This document shows, one piece after another, positions 33,347 to 39,322 of a stretch of 39,322 bases of DNA. This DNA comes from a virus. Both the position numbers and the translations under genes were made by a program. A model generated the notes under the pieces. That model made no database searches. It saw only the letters and a list, made by a program, of their open reading frames with translations, and was not told the origin of the DNA. Location of the stretch: the IMG/VR virus record IMGVR_UViG_3300044712_000212, positions 1-39,322 of that record. One strand, written 5' to 3'. How positions within the stretch are numbered: the stretch's first letter is position 1; every line of letters begins with the position of its first letter.

Positions 33347-33521
33347 CCCATTCTTTGAGACAGAAGGATGAACAAAAAGTTCTAGGAGTATCATCACCGG
33401 GGAGGCTTAACTTCCACCATCCCGGTGGGTTGGAGCGGTCTTTGATGGGCATATCCATTGTTTTAACACAACGGTTACAGACCCATCTATTTTTCTCGTA
33501 CTTGAATACAGTCAAGAGCAT
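33327..33521 (-). CDS. small double-CxxC zinc protein (64 aa)
   Basis: ATG 33521 is chosen for GGAG 5 nt upstream; the longer frame to 33596 would overlap the upstream gene by 110 bases. Motifs: WVCNRC, then a PPGWWKLSLPG segment, FCSSFCLKEWV. The CxxC ... CxxxC layout with 'PPGWW-x-L-x-L-P' is familiar from small actinophage zinc proteins. It may bind nucleic acid or a host protein; function unknown. Confidence 0.65.
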   Translation of the reverse strand: MLLTVFKYEKNRWVCNRCVKTMDMPIKDRSNPPGWWKLSLPGDDTPRTFCSSFCLKEWVDRWVD

Positions 33522-33708
33522 CTCGCTCCATGATTGCTTGACAGAGATACGCACACATATCCAATGCCTCTTCATACGCATCCCTGAGGGCGTCACGACC
33601 GTTAAAGGTCGTTAAGGATCTCTTATAGTGGTCGAAACCAATCTGGTTCCGAGACTCTATATCTCTTTGAAGCTGCTGAAAAACTTCTTCACTAACTGGC
33701 TGTTGCAA
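33487..33708 (-). CDS. small helical protein, MazG-like fragment family (73 aa)
   Basis: Start TTG 33708 with GAAGG just upstream. Helices RDIESRNQIGFDHYKRSL and DALRDAYEEALDMCAYLCQA (20 residues) resemble short phage proteins annotated as dNTP pyrophosphohydrolase-like, in which 'Y-E-E-A-L-D-x-x-x-Y-L' recurs. It lacks a full MazG EExxE...ExxD set, so activity is doubtful. It overlaps both neighbours. Confidence 0.55.
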   Translation of the reverse strand: MQQPVSEEVFQQLQRDIESRNQIGFDHYKRSLTTFNGRDALRDAYEEALDMCAYLCQAIMERDALDCIQVREK

Positions 33709-33889
33709 GTGCCTTCTTTCTTGCGCGATAAGCGCGCTGATACTCAGCTTTCTTTGCCTTGTAGTGCGGAGTATATGTCATTCCGATGTGTACTTTGTAG
33801 TGGTATTCACACCTACCACCCTGAAAGACATATCGTGTACAGTCTGCACAAATAGCCCATAGTTGTGGTCTAGTTGTCGAGCGCGGCAA
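33692..33889 (-). CDS. small basic C-C-CxxH zinc protein (65 aa)
   Basis: Start TTG 33889 overlaps the end of ThyX; AGGA lies about 10 nt upstream. Cys 14, 17, 27 and His 30, 34 (ICADC ... RCEYHYKVH) form a zinc site, followed by a basic helix (KAKKAEYQRAYRARKKALAT). This short zinc-plus-basic-helix plan suits DNA binding. Same C-C-CxxH logic as three other genes here. Confidence 0.65.
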   Translation of the reverse strand: MPRSTTRPQLWAICADCTRYVFQGGRCEYHYKVHIGMTYTPHYKAKKAEYQRAYRARKKALATAS

Positions 33890-34541
33890 GCCGAGGTCTT
33901 CCTTCTTCGTTCCACAATCTATAGGTTACTGGTGCAACCTTCTCGAATGATTCTTCTACAAGCATCGCTGCCCTGTTGATTTCTCTAAGAGCCTGCGGTG
34001 CGTTACGAAGCACTAGAAAGTTTGTGAGATTTCGTAGATCAGTACCCCAAAAGAACTTAGTATAAATACTAAGAGGGATGTGATTACGAGCCACTTCACG
34101 AGCGATACCCATCTCAAGGTATTTTTCATATCCTTCCCACGCTAAAGAGCAGTAGTGCTTTTGTGAGACGATATACTGAGCGCGGTCATCATCGCTAGAC
34201 AAGGTTTCGTATTCATACGACATCTTCTTGCCTACTTGCTGACGAACATCCTCAGTTCTAGGGACGTAGAACTTTGGCTTGTATTCTGAGTACCTTCCAG
34301 ACACTTCATTGAAGGAGCTCATGCGGTGCTTGAACCACTCTCTAGCTACGAAGATGGGCACTTCGATCAGGAACTCAAAGCGAACCTTCTCAAAGGGTGT
34401 ACCATGTCCGTTCTTGATAAGGGTACGAATAAGGCCCTCGTCTGCATCAGAGAACTTCTGATGTGTAGTGTCTAACGAGAGCCTAGCAGCGTTGACAATT
34501 CGTAGATCATCACCCATGCTGTCAACCAGAGTGACGCCCAT
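33870..34541 (-). CDS. thyX: flavin-dependent thymidylate synthase ThyX
   Basis: Makes dTMP from dUMP with FAD, NADPH and methylene-tetrahydrofolate. From ATG 34541 (223 aa): MGVTLVDSMGDDLRIVNAAR (20 residues) is a standard ThyX start, the ThyX motif is KHRMSSFNEVSGR (71-83; consensus RHRxxSxNxxSxR with the first Arg as Lys), and the C-terminal LRNLTNFLVLRNAPQALREI (20 residues) is the substrate-binding helix region. Longer frames to 34685 overlap the amidoligase gene and are not favoured; the visible SD is poor, so coupling is likely. It supports phage DNA synthesis. Confidence 0.93.
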   Translation of the reverse strand: MGVTLVDSMGDDLRIVNAARLSLDTTHQKFSDADEGLIRTLIKNGHGTPFEKVRFEFLIEVPIFVAREWFKHRMSSFNEVSGRYSEYKPKFYVPRTEDVRQQVGKKMSYEYETLSSDDDRAQYIVSQKHYCSLAWEGYEKYLEMGIAREVARNHIPLSIYTKFFWGTDLRNLTNFLVLRNAPQALREINRAAMLVEESFEKVAPVTYRLWNEEGRPRLAALDN

Positions 34542-34554
34542 TTCTGAGGAGAAT

Positions 34555-35328
34555 TCAAGGTCTGATATCTGGATACTCCTTTGCAAGTTGAGCATACCCT
34601 TCTTCATCAGACTCGTTAATGGTATGCTGTATGAGTTTGCCAATGGTTGAGTCTTCTTCGATCTGAACATTCTTGGCGAATTCAATAGCTTTGAGCGTAG
34701 CGTTCCAGACCCAAAACCTCATCTCCGAAGAAAATATCCAGAAGTTACTGAGGGTTCTGTATTCAACGCCATACTCTTTCAGGCGGAATGCGCCTGCCTT
34801 GCCATATAGCTTTCGACGCTCCTTGTCAGGGTCAAGGACAACCGATGGAACTCCGAGAAACAAGTCCATACACCTAATAAGGTTTGTAGGGTTGATATCA
34901 GTGACTCCACCAACATGTACATGACCACCTGCAGTACGGAACGTACTATCAGCGGCACTTGGCTTATCGTTAATACAACGAGCCCAAGCGTCAAAATCAG
35001 GTTCACACCCAAATTCGAGAGCTTCTGGTCTATCCAATTCCTTTGGATCAAAGGAGGCTGACGCCTTAAGGGAGATACCGCGATGATTTGCTTTTGCGTA
35101 TTGTTCACAGATGCTTAGTCCCTTCACAATATTGTTAGCGAAGTCATCGGGGTTACTGGCTGGTGGCACATTGTACTCTGCTGCAACATTGTCCTCAAGA
35201 ATGAAGAACCCGCCGCCAGCAGCCCTAGGATGGCTCTTAGAGCCACCAATTAGTCCAATGGCAGAGGATGGCTTACCATCCAATTCAAAGAATACCTCAG
35301 GGTCTGCCCCTAAAGTAATCTCTACCAC
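34555..35328 (-). CDS. phiEco32-type amidoligase (COOH-NH2 ligase type 2)
   Basis: Glutamine-synthetase-fold ligase that would join a carboxyl and an amine with ATP. Motifs: LGADPEVFF (6-14), HPRAAGGG (33-40), DNVAAEYNVPPA (46-57), LEFGCEPDFDAW (104-115), AGGHVHVGG (133-141) and EYGVEYRTLSNFW (185-197); the Glu and His residues are the expected metal and ATP ligands. Described by comparative genomics in phage phiEco32 and relatives; the substrate is not established as far as I know. Start GTG 35328 with AGGAG 7 nt upstream overlaps the stop of the 174-aa gene. No glutamine amidotransferase partner is visible in this window. Confidence 0.9.
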   Translation of the reverse strand: MVEITLGADPEVFFELDGKPSSAIGLIGGSKSHPRAAGGGFFILEDNVAAEYNVPPASNPDDFANNIVKGLSICEQYAKANHRGISLKASASFDPKELDRPEALEFGCEPDFDAWARCINDKPSAADSTFRTAGGHVHVGGVTDINPTNLIRCMDLFLGVPSVVLDPDKERRKLYGKAGAFRLKEYGVEYRTLSNFWIFSSEMRFWVWNATLKAIEFAKNVQIEEDSTIGKLIQHTINESDEEGYAQLAKEYPDIRP

Positions 35329-35846
35329 TGCCTAGCTCCTGCCTTCTTCTCTCCCATTTGCTTAGGATAGAACCTGTCTTGGCTAAATGCATAGCCGACA
35401 AGCTTCATATCCTTTGGAGGAATAGAGCAGACCACGAAAGCCATTGGTGAACCAACGGTTCTGTTGGCAGGAAACTCCAAGTACTTCTTCCATCCAGTGT
35501 TCAGAGCAACCAACTTGTCAGCATGTTGCGGAGGACACGACGCATTGATCACATTGTACCCTGTAACACTGGCGATGTTACGAGTAATGAAATCCTGCAT
35601 AGCGATGGATTCAGGGACGATAGGATAAATGGCTCCCATCTGGAGATTACCACAGTTGCGAGCAACCTGATAAACTTCAGTAGAACCACCCTTAGATCCC
35701 TTAACTCGGAGACCGGGGCCTTGCCATTCGGGATAGGAGAAAATCAATCCTCCAATCATTTCCTCAAGCTTCTCATCTCTGATGTGAAACTTGCCTTCCT
35801 CAAGAGCCTTGAGGTTTGTGTTATGCCACCAGTAATGGTCTTCCAT
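35322..35846 (-). CDS. amidoligase-linked paralogue 1 (174 aa), unknown function
   Basis: Coupled to the amidoligase gene by a 7-base overlap. Motifs shared with the next gene: HNTNLKALEEGKFHIRDEKL (20 residues), RNCGN, MQDFITRN, TGYNV and KLVALNTGWKKYLEF. The body is mixed alpha/beta without a signal peptide; conserved Cys and Asn-rich patches could be catalytic, but none match a known enzyme. The tail is basic (MGEKKAGARQW). It could be a ligase substrate, adaptor or protein-modifying partner; that is inference from linkage only. Confidence 0.7.
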   Translation of the reverse strand: MEDHYWWHNTNLKALEEGKFHIRDEKLEEMIGGLIFSYPEWQGPGLRVKGSKGGSTEVYQVARNCGNLQMGAIYPIVPESIAMQDFITRNIASVTGYNVINASCPPQHADKLVALNTGWKKYLEFPANRTVGSPMAFVVCSIPPKDMKLVGYAFSQDRFYPKQMGEKKAGARQW

Positions 35847-36355
35847 TAGCGCCTGACTCCTTTGACATTCATGTTTGTTTTTTGTGAGAGAAGTGCATAT
35901 GACAGGGGTTTCTCAGAATGTCGCCTAGAGGATGGTGCTGTAACTGCTACCACCCATCCCGTATTCAGAGCGACAAACTGATCAATGTTTGCCTTGTATC
36001 CATTCATTGCTGCAACCCCATAGCCGTTGTACATCATGAAGTTACGCAGAAGAAAGTCCATCGTCTTAACCCTTTTGGGCTCCAAACATGGGTAAGGAAC
36101 GTTATAGAAGTTCACCATCCCACAGTTATAGTACTGTTCACGCCAGTACATTACTGTCCAACCATCAGAAATATTCCAACTCTTATTTTGAGCATCGTCT
36201 GTATTTCTGTCTGCTGGATATGTAATTGATATCTTATAGGGGCCAACAAAGAGTTTTTCAATCTCTTCGTCCTTGATGATGAACTCCTTAGCCTTTAGCC
36301 GTTCTATACCCTCGGGGTTAAACCAACCTGTCAATGCAGTTTCCTCTATTTGCAA
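35846..36355 (-). CDS. amidoligase-linked paralogue 2 (169 aa), unknown function
   Basis: Begins at TTG 36355 (weak SD GGA) and shares TAATG with the next gene. It aligns by eye with paralogue 1: FNPEGIERLKAKEFIIKDEE (20 residues), YNCGMVNF, MDFLLRNF, NGYGV and QFVALNTGWVVAV. Divergence elsewhere is high, so the duplication is old. The C-terminus is again basic (NMNVKGVRR). Retention of two diverged copies beside an amidoligase suggests a hetero-complex or two targets. Confidence 0.7.
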   Translation of the reverse strand: MQIEETALTGWFNPEGIERLKAKEFIIKDEEIEKLFVGPYKISITYPADRNTDDAQNKSWNISDGWTVMYWREQYYNCGMVNFYNVPYPCLEPKRVKTMDFLLRNFMMYNGYGVAAMNGYKANIDQFVALNTGWVVAVTAPSSRRHSEKPLSYALLSQKTNMNVKGVRR

Positions 36356-36600
36356 TAGATCCAGTACGCCTCATAGGCATAAAGCTGGTCGAAGTATCGA
36401 GTTACAAACTCGGGGATATAGACATGATCAAGATAATCTTCTGTCCATGCATCCCACTGTTGCGTATCGCCATTGAAGTGCCACATGATTGAGATGTTGC
36501 ACTCTTTGTGTGCATCTTGAAATTCAAGAGCAGAGGACTGTTGTCCAGAGATGAAATTCCATCCATGAAACAACAACAAGAAGATGACGTTAAGAATCAA
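36346..36600 (-). CDS. small secreted or membrane-anchored protein (84 aa)
   Basis: TTG 36600 start with AAAGGATTAAGG upstream, overlapping the nuclease-like gene stop by 11 bases. Residues 2-11 (ILNVIFLLLF) form a short hydrophobic signal-like segment; the rest is aromatic and acidic (HFNGDTQQWDAWTEDYLDHV, 20 residues), ending EFVTRYFDQLYAYEAYWIYC. The last part faintly resembles the F-[IL]-x-R-N-x(n)-GY segment of the two following paralogues. Function unknown. Confidence 0.55.
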   Translation of the reverse strand: MILNVIFLLLFHGWNFISGQQSSALEFQDAHKECNISIMWHFNGDTQQWDAWTEDYLDHVYIPEFVTRYFDQLYAYEAYWIYCK

Positions 36601-36952
36601 CCTTAATCCTTTCTAACAACCCTCCTAAGAATTTTTCTATGTTCTCATCCTTCGGGAATACCTCCAGCATTATGAACCTACGTGCATTCTGCCCTCGCGT
36701 TCCGTGGAATGTAAAGCAGACTAACGGAAACCTAGGAGTCTTTGAGGCTTTTTCCCTCAAAGCATTAGCGTCGTATTGTTGAATCGCTTTTCTGAATTCT
36801 GCTGAATACTGGCCGAGATTTCTATACTTATGCTCGGCGGTAAACCAAGTCCCGGTTATATCCTCATTGGATACGCCCTGAGATGGGACTCGTTTACCAC
36901 CAAGGAAGTTACCCCACCACCTTTCAGCAGCTTTATCGCTGCTATCTGGCAT
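36590..36952 (-). CDS. putative PD-(D/E)XK nuclease, Holliday-junction-resolvase-like (120 aa)
   Basis: Compact resolvase-type plan: helix 1 Glu (AAERWW, Glu 10), GGKRVPSQG, then Asp 31 and Glu40-x-Lys42 (DITGTWFTAEHKYR) matching E...D...ExK of small phage/archaeal resolvases. The closing strand reads PLVCFTFHGTRGQNARRFIM (20 residues). It would cut branched DNA before packaging. The motif set is complete but the family call is by eye. Confidence 0.65.
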   Translation of the reverse strand: MPDSSDKAAERWWGNFLGGKRVPSQGVSNEDITGTWFTAEHKYRNLGQYSAEFRKAIQQYDANALREKASKTPRFPLVCFTFHGTRGQNARRFIMLEVFPKDENIEKFLGGLLERIKVDS

Positions 36953-37458
36953 TAGTTAGTCCGCTTCTGATAAACCTCGCGGTACTTACAGTACCATCTC
37001 AGTTGACCGTTCACATCTCTAACGTTTGTTAACGCCCAAGACGGCGGATTATTCCTGTCAGTAGCAGCTTCCCAGCGGTTACACTGAAGACCACTGCCAA
37101 ACTTAGCAGGATAAACATACTGCCCACTATGCTCAGGACACGTCCACTTTGGCTGAGCAGCACCCTCAGTTTGTGTCGGGGTACTAGCATTACCAGTCTG
37201 TCTTCTAAACGCAGGAGAAACTCCATGATCTCTCACCTGAGCAACTAAAGCAGGAATGGTGCCCACTTCTGCCATACCAGACAGGCCAGCAAATTCACCA
37301 TCCTCATCAAATCTCTTAAGGTCTTCCTCGGTAGCATATACAACTACCTTGAAGCCATCGATTTCACCTTCGATTGTAACTCTACTCAATTCTTCTCCTA
37401 CCCATTCATAGGTAACAGGATCAAACATCATCACGTTGGCGAGATGTTCCTGTGTCAT
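36952..37458 (-). CDS. zinc-site protein (168 aa), recombination-cluster
   Basis: ATG 37458 preferred (GGTGA 9 nt upstream); a TTG at 37464 adds two residues. The N-terminal half is beta-rich and acidic (VTIEGEIDGFKVVVYATEED, 20 residues). A Thr/Gln/Ala linker leads to a zinc-like C-terminal domain: CPEHSG, LQCNRWEAA, RWYCKYREVY. The domain order resembles phage single-strand-binding or exonuclease-helper proteins with a C-terminal zinc patch, but it is not identified. It lies between two nuclease-like genes. Confidence 0.55.
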   Translation of the reverse strand: MTQEHLANVMMFDPVTYEWVGEELSRVTIEGEIDGFKVVVYATEEDLKRFDEDGEFAGLSGMAEVGTIPALVAQVRDHGVSPAFRRQTGNASTPTQTEGAAQPKWTCPEHSGQYVYPAKFGSGLQCNRWEAATDRNNPPSWALTNVRDVNGQLRWYCKYREVYQKRTN

Positions 37459-37657
37459 TTTCAAGGTTCACCAACTTAATAGGCTCGAAGACTGCATAAC
37501 CTTCGTCCCAATTTATCATCATGACTGCATATGCAGATGCACCGAACATGTGAAAGGCCTTCCCGTCAATTACATCAGGGATAAAACCTAATCCGTTCTC
37601 TAATTCAAGCCCATCATTAGGGCCACCCGTGAACTTGAATCTTTCAATCTTGCTCAC
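37421..37657 (-). CDS. small hypothetical protein (78 aa)
   Basis: GTG 37657 is chosen since GGAGG lies 6 nt upstream; the frame also runs to 37678 within the upstream gene. Sequence VSKIERFKFTGGPNDGLELE (20 residues) is a pattern common in small phage/plasmid proteins ('F-x-G-G-P-x-D-G'), followed by beta strands. Overlaps the neighbours on both sides. No function known. Confidence 0.55.
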   Translation of the reverse strand: MSKIERFKFTGGPNDGLELENGLGFIPDVIDGKAFHMFGASAYAVMMINWDEGYAVFEPIKLVNLENDTGTSRQRDDV

Positions 37658-38585
37658 CACACACCTCCACTTTAGCACAGCCTCCGCAGGGGTTGAATGA
37701 GCCAGTCAATTCTTTGTTCTTACCACCCCAAACATTGGATGGGATTACTTTTGCTTTCTCAAGCTCTACGTACTGAGACGTATTCTTGGCGAAATACATG
37801 GCAGGCCCTGCGCTGCCTTTATCGACGTAATTCATTTGCTCAGAGAGAATATCTGTAGCAAGTTCTGACGTTTCAATCTCTGGCTTGATGATTTCTGCGT
37901 AAAAGGTAAGTGAACCGTTTCCCTTTTCTCCTAGATATTCGTCCTTCTCAAAGACCTTGACGATATCCTTTGCAGCAACCAAAGCTAAGCCTTGCTTGAA
38001 TCCTGATGCCGCTAACTCACACTGTAACTGAACATACCCTGATGGGTTTGCCATTCTAAATCCAACGAATGGATACTCTGCAAAACCCCTTCTTATCCAC
38101 TTCCCCTTCTGTTGTCCACTCATCTTATATGCAGCGGACTTTACAGAAACGATTGTCGGGATTCCAAGGATTTTTACAACACCATCACTTTTGGATTGGG
38201 CAATTGGACGTCCTGATTTATCCAACAGGATACACTCCTGCTGAGTTTCAATCAATGGATATCCCGCTGCCTCCAGTGTAGCTAACGCTGCTATTTCAAC
38301 AGCATGACCAAGCCAGAACGTGAAACGACTAGAGCCGCTAACATCTTCTCCCTTAAAGCCTAATAACCCAAGGGCTATGTCTCTGGTGCAACCACCAGCC
38401 TTAGATAAACCAAAGACACGTTTGCCATCTACCTGATTGGTATGTTCGTCTTTCCACTCAAGCATCTTGATGTGCATGAGCTCTCCGAACCTATCAACCC
38501 ATTGATGCCACTCTGGATCTCCTGATTTATCAGCGTGGTTCTTCCACCATTTCTCCATCGCACGACCAATAGGATGGCCGTACAT
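37644..38585 (-). CDS. Cas4/RecB-like exonuclease with 4Fe-4S site (313 aa)
   Basis: PD-(D/E)XK fold with iron-sulfur ligands: Cys 66 (GGCTRD), then C300-x2-C303-x5-C309 (NPCGGCAKVEVCG), exactly the C...CxxCx5C spacing of Cas4/AddB proteins. Nuclease motifs: GHAVE (93-97), Asp 134 (SKSDGVV), Lys 149 in SVKSA and a Q-rich YVQLQCEL helix. The expected Glu of ExK is Ser 147, so activity may be altered or the residue supplied elsewhere. It would resect DNA ends in phage recombination. The start ATG overlaps the preceding micro-gene stop (TAATG). Confidence 0.8.
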   Translation of the reverse strand: MYGHPIGRAMEKWWKNHADKSGDPEWHQWVDRFGELMHIKMLEWKDEHTNQVDGKRVFGLSKAGGCTRDIALGLLGFKGEDVSGSSRFTFWLGHAVEIAALATLEAAGYPLIETQQECILLDKSGRPIAQSKSDGVVKILGIPTIVSVKSAAYKMSGQQKGKWIRRGFAEYPFVGFRMANPSGYVQLQCELAASGFKQGLALVAAKDIVKVFEKDEYLGEKGNGSLTFYAEIIKPEIETSELATDILSEQMNYVDKGSAGPAMYFAKNTSQYVELEKAKVIPSNVWGGKNKELTGSFNPCGGCAKVEVCGEQD

Positions 38586-38659
38586 TAAATATCGTCCAGA
38601 TCATTATCCTCAATTGGCCCTCCGCCAATAAGTGGAACTTCTGGTAGAAGTGTTCTCAT
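38585..38659 (-). CDS. 24-aa micro-protein upstream of the Cas4-like gene
   Basis: ATG 38659 has a strong SD (AAGGAGAG, about 4 nt away) and its TAA overlaps the next ATG (TAATG), so it could set translation of the Cas4-like gene as a coupled leader peptide. Sequence starts MRTLLPEVPLIGGG and ends in acidic DNDLDDI. Too short to classify; the strong SD and the overlap are the evidence. Confidence 0.55.
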   Translation of the reverse strand: MRTLLPEVPLIGGGPIEDNDLDDI

Positions 38660-38678
38660 TACTCTCCTTTTATTTATT

Positions 38679-38754
38679 TGGCGACCCCGGTAGGACTCGA
38701 ACCTACGACCTATTGTTTAGAAGACAATCGCTCTATCCTCTGAGCTACGGGGCC
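38679..38754 (-). tRNA. tRNA-Arg (anticodon UCU)
   Basis: Minus strand: acceptor GGCCCCG pairs with CGGGGTC (one G-U), D-arm GCTC...GAGC, anticodon stem TTGT/ACAA with loop CTTCTAA (anticodon TCT), T-arm GTAGG-TTCGAGT-CCTAC. Discriminator G and an encoded CCA at the end. It reads AGA, which is frequent in this window. Confidence 0.95.
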
Positions 38755-38758
38755 ATTG

Positions 38759-38841
38759 TACTCCTGATAGGATTCGAACCTATACGCTTTCATTAGCGGC
38801 AGATTTTAAGTCTGCTGTGTCTGCCATTTCACCACAGGAGC
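38759..38841 (-). tRNA. tRNA-Leu (anticodon UAA)
   Basis: Minus strand: acceptor GCTCCTG/CAGGAGT, anticodon stem CAGA/TCTG with loop CTTAAAA (anticodon TAA), long variable arm CGCTAATGAAAGCG typical of class II tRNAs, T-arm ATAGG-TTCGAAT-CCTAT. CCA is not encoded. It lies 4 bp from tRNA-Arg, so both are probably one transcript. Confidence 0.95.
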
Positions 38842-38849
38842 ATTGGAAC

Positions 38850-38911
38850 GAGTCGTTATCAGGCTGATGTTAGTCCCTCATCGCTGATCATTACCGGACT
38901 TACGACGACTC
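38850..38911. other. hairpin-rich non-coding stretch beside the tRNAs
   Basis: GAGTCGT (38850-38856) and ACGACTC (38905-38911) form a perfect 7-bp outer stem; inside, AGTCC/GGACT (38872-38876, 38896-38900) and ATCA-GGC-TGAT style repeats can pair further. No T-loop, so not a canonical tRNA. Could be an RNA-processing signal, small RNA or terminator for the gene upstream. The whole 38842-38954 gap holds no gene. Confidence 0.35.
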
Positions 38912-38954
38912 TACCAGATCATTCAGACTCTCACTGAACAAGCAGGAGCTTAGC

Positions 38955-39158
38955 TTATGCCTTCTCTGGCTTTTCCTTTAACTGTCGAAGAAATTGAACT
39001 ATGTCACTTTCAATGAAGTCAAGGCTTCTCCGCAATTGGACATACTGCGCGTATGGCGCGGACTCCCATACACTGTCAGGATTACTTGCTCTGAGTTCAC
39101 ACAACTCATACAATATCTTGGCGTACTTATTGACTAGAGTATCAATCTCTCGGCCCAT
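38955..39158 (-). CDS. small helical hypothetical protein (67 aa)
   Basis: Starts at ATG 39158 within the 3' end of the primase gene (17-base overlap). Entirely helical and charged (NKYAKILYELCELRASNPDS, 20 residues; IESDIVQFLRQLKEKPEKA), possibly coiled coil. No motif. Its overlap with primase suggests a primase or replisome accessory role. Confidence 0.55.
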   Translation of the reverse strand: MGREIDTLVNKYAKILYELCELRASNPDSVWESAPYAQYVQLRRSLDFIESDIVQFLRQLKEKPEKA

Positions 39159-39322
39159 ATCTTCTGAACTCCCCCTCTACTAGAGAAGTTAGCTCACCAT
39201 CGCTTAGCGGTGGATCGCAGTATGTGTTATTCCAAGCTTTCATCATACCATGTACGAAACCTTCGTCGTACATAAACTTACGTATCAGAAGCCCACATAG
39301 TTGAGCAGCTATTGTATTCCTC
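39142..39322 (-). CDS. DNA primase/polymerase-like protein, C-terminal fragment (partial)
   Basis: Only the last 59 codons are in the window (open frame to the edge, TGA at 39142-39144). The segment GFVHGMMKAWNNTYCDPPLS (20 residues) then ELTSLVEGEF matches the C-terminal helical domain of phage AEP primases and primase-helicases ('N-x-x-x-C-x-P-P-L-x-x-x-E-L'). With the DnaB-like helicase at the other end it completes the replication set if the genome is circularly permuted. The identity needs the missing N-terminus. Confidence 0.6.
   Translation of the reverse strand, partial: RNTIAAQLCGLLIRKFMYDEGFVHGMMKAWNNTYCDPPLSDGELTSLVEGEFRRYGPRD

Noticed and set aside
38850-38911. A third tRNA
   Set aside because: Acceptor-like stem exists but no T-loop or anticodon arm of the right length.
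1-39322. TAG recoding (suppressor genetic code)
   Set aside because: TAG ends many genes cleanly (for example 15944, 18958, 19220, 27158); the two tRNAs are not suppressors.
1-39322. CRISPR array, insertion sequence or integrase/att site
   Set aside because: No direct-repeat/spacer series, transposase or recombinase motif was found on either strand.

Overview
The window is part of a tailed double-stranded DNA phage genome, probably a short-tailed (podovirus-like) phage. It carries large terminase, portal, scaffold, major capsid, neck, tail and fibre genes but no recognisable tape measure, tail tube or sheath. Two very large proteins (958 and 2343 aa) sit where podoviruses often keep ejected internal virion proteins. 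No integrase or ParA was recognised, and no CI-type repressor either, so a lytic lifestyle is likely but unproven. The host cannot be named. Frequent GTG/TTG starts, a set of apparently leaderless promoters (-10 box only 6-8 nt before the start codon) and an actinophage-like endolysin point weakly to an actinobacterium or another host that tolerates leaderless mRNA. tRNA-Arg(UCU) and tRNA-Leu(UAA) suggest a host richer in GC than the phage.

Layout. 1-1400 (+): the C-terminal part of a DnaB-like replicative helicase, cut by the window edge, and a small gene. 1360-8890 (+): a consensus promoter, then a Cys-containing small protein, putative small terminase, HNH protein, large terminase, portal, a small CxxC protein and a Gly/Gln/Pro-rich 958-aa protein. 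8900-15944 (+): the 2343-aa polyvalent protein with its own promoter. 15924-18384 (+): scaffold, major capsid, cement-like protein, terminator. 18402-27158 (+): small beta-rich virion proteins, two proteins with roughly 19-21-residue Gly/Leu repeats, a neck protein, a tail-hub-like protein and a tail fibre. 27217-31724: lysis genes (XhlA-like, lysozyme-like, holin-like) and a metallophosphoesterase on +, interleaved with minus-strand accessory genes including a tiny secreted metzincin. 31698-39322: almost entirely minus strand, with small zinc-binding proteins, ThyX, a phiEco32-type amidoligase beside two paralogous proteins of unknown function, two PD-(D/E)XK nuclease-like genes, two tRNAs and the C-terminus of a primase.

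How it fits together. Helicase, primase, Cas4-like and resolvase-like nucleases and ThyX would support replication and recombination. HNH, terminase and portal package DNA. The capsid to fibre block builds the virion, and the dispersed lysis genes release it. The least explained parts are the amidoligase-paralogue cluster (34555-36600), the metzincin/membrane gene pair (29303-29954), the repeat proteins (20868-22627) and a family of tiny C-C-CxxH proteins. All calls come from reading the sequence; no database search was run.
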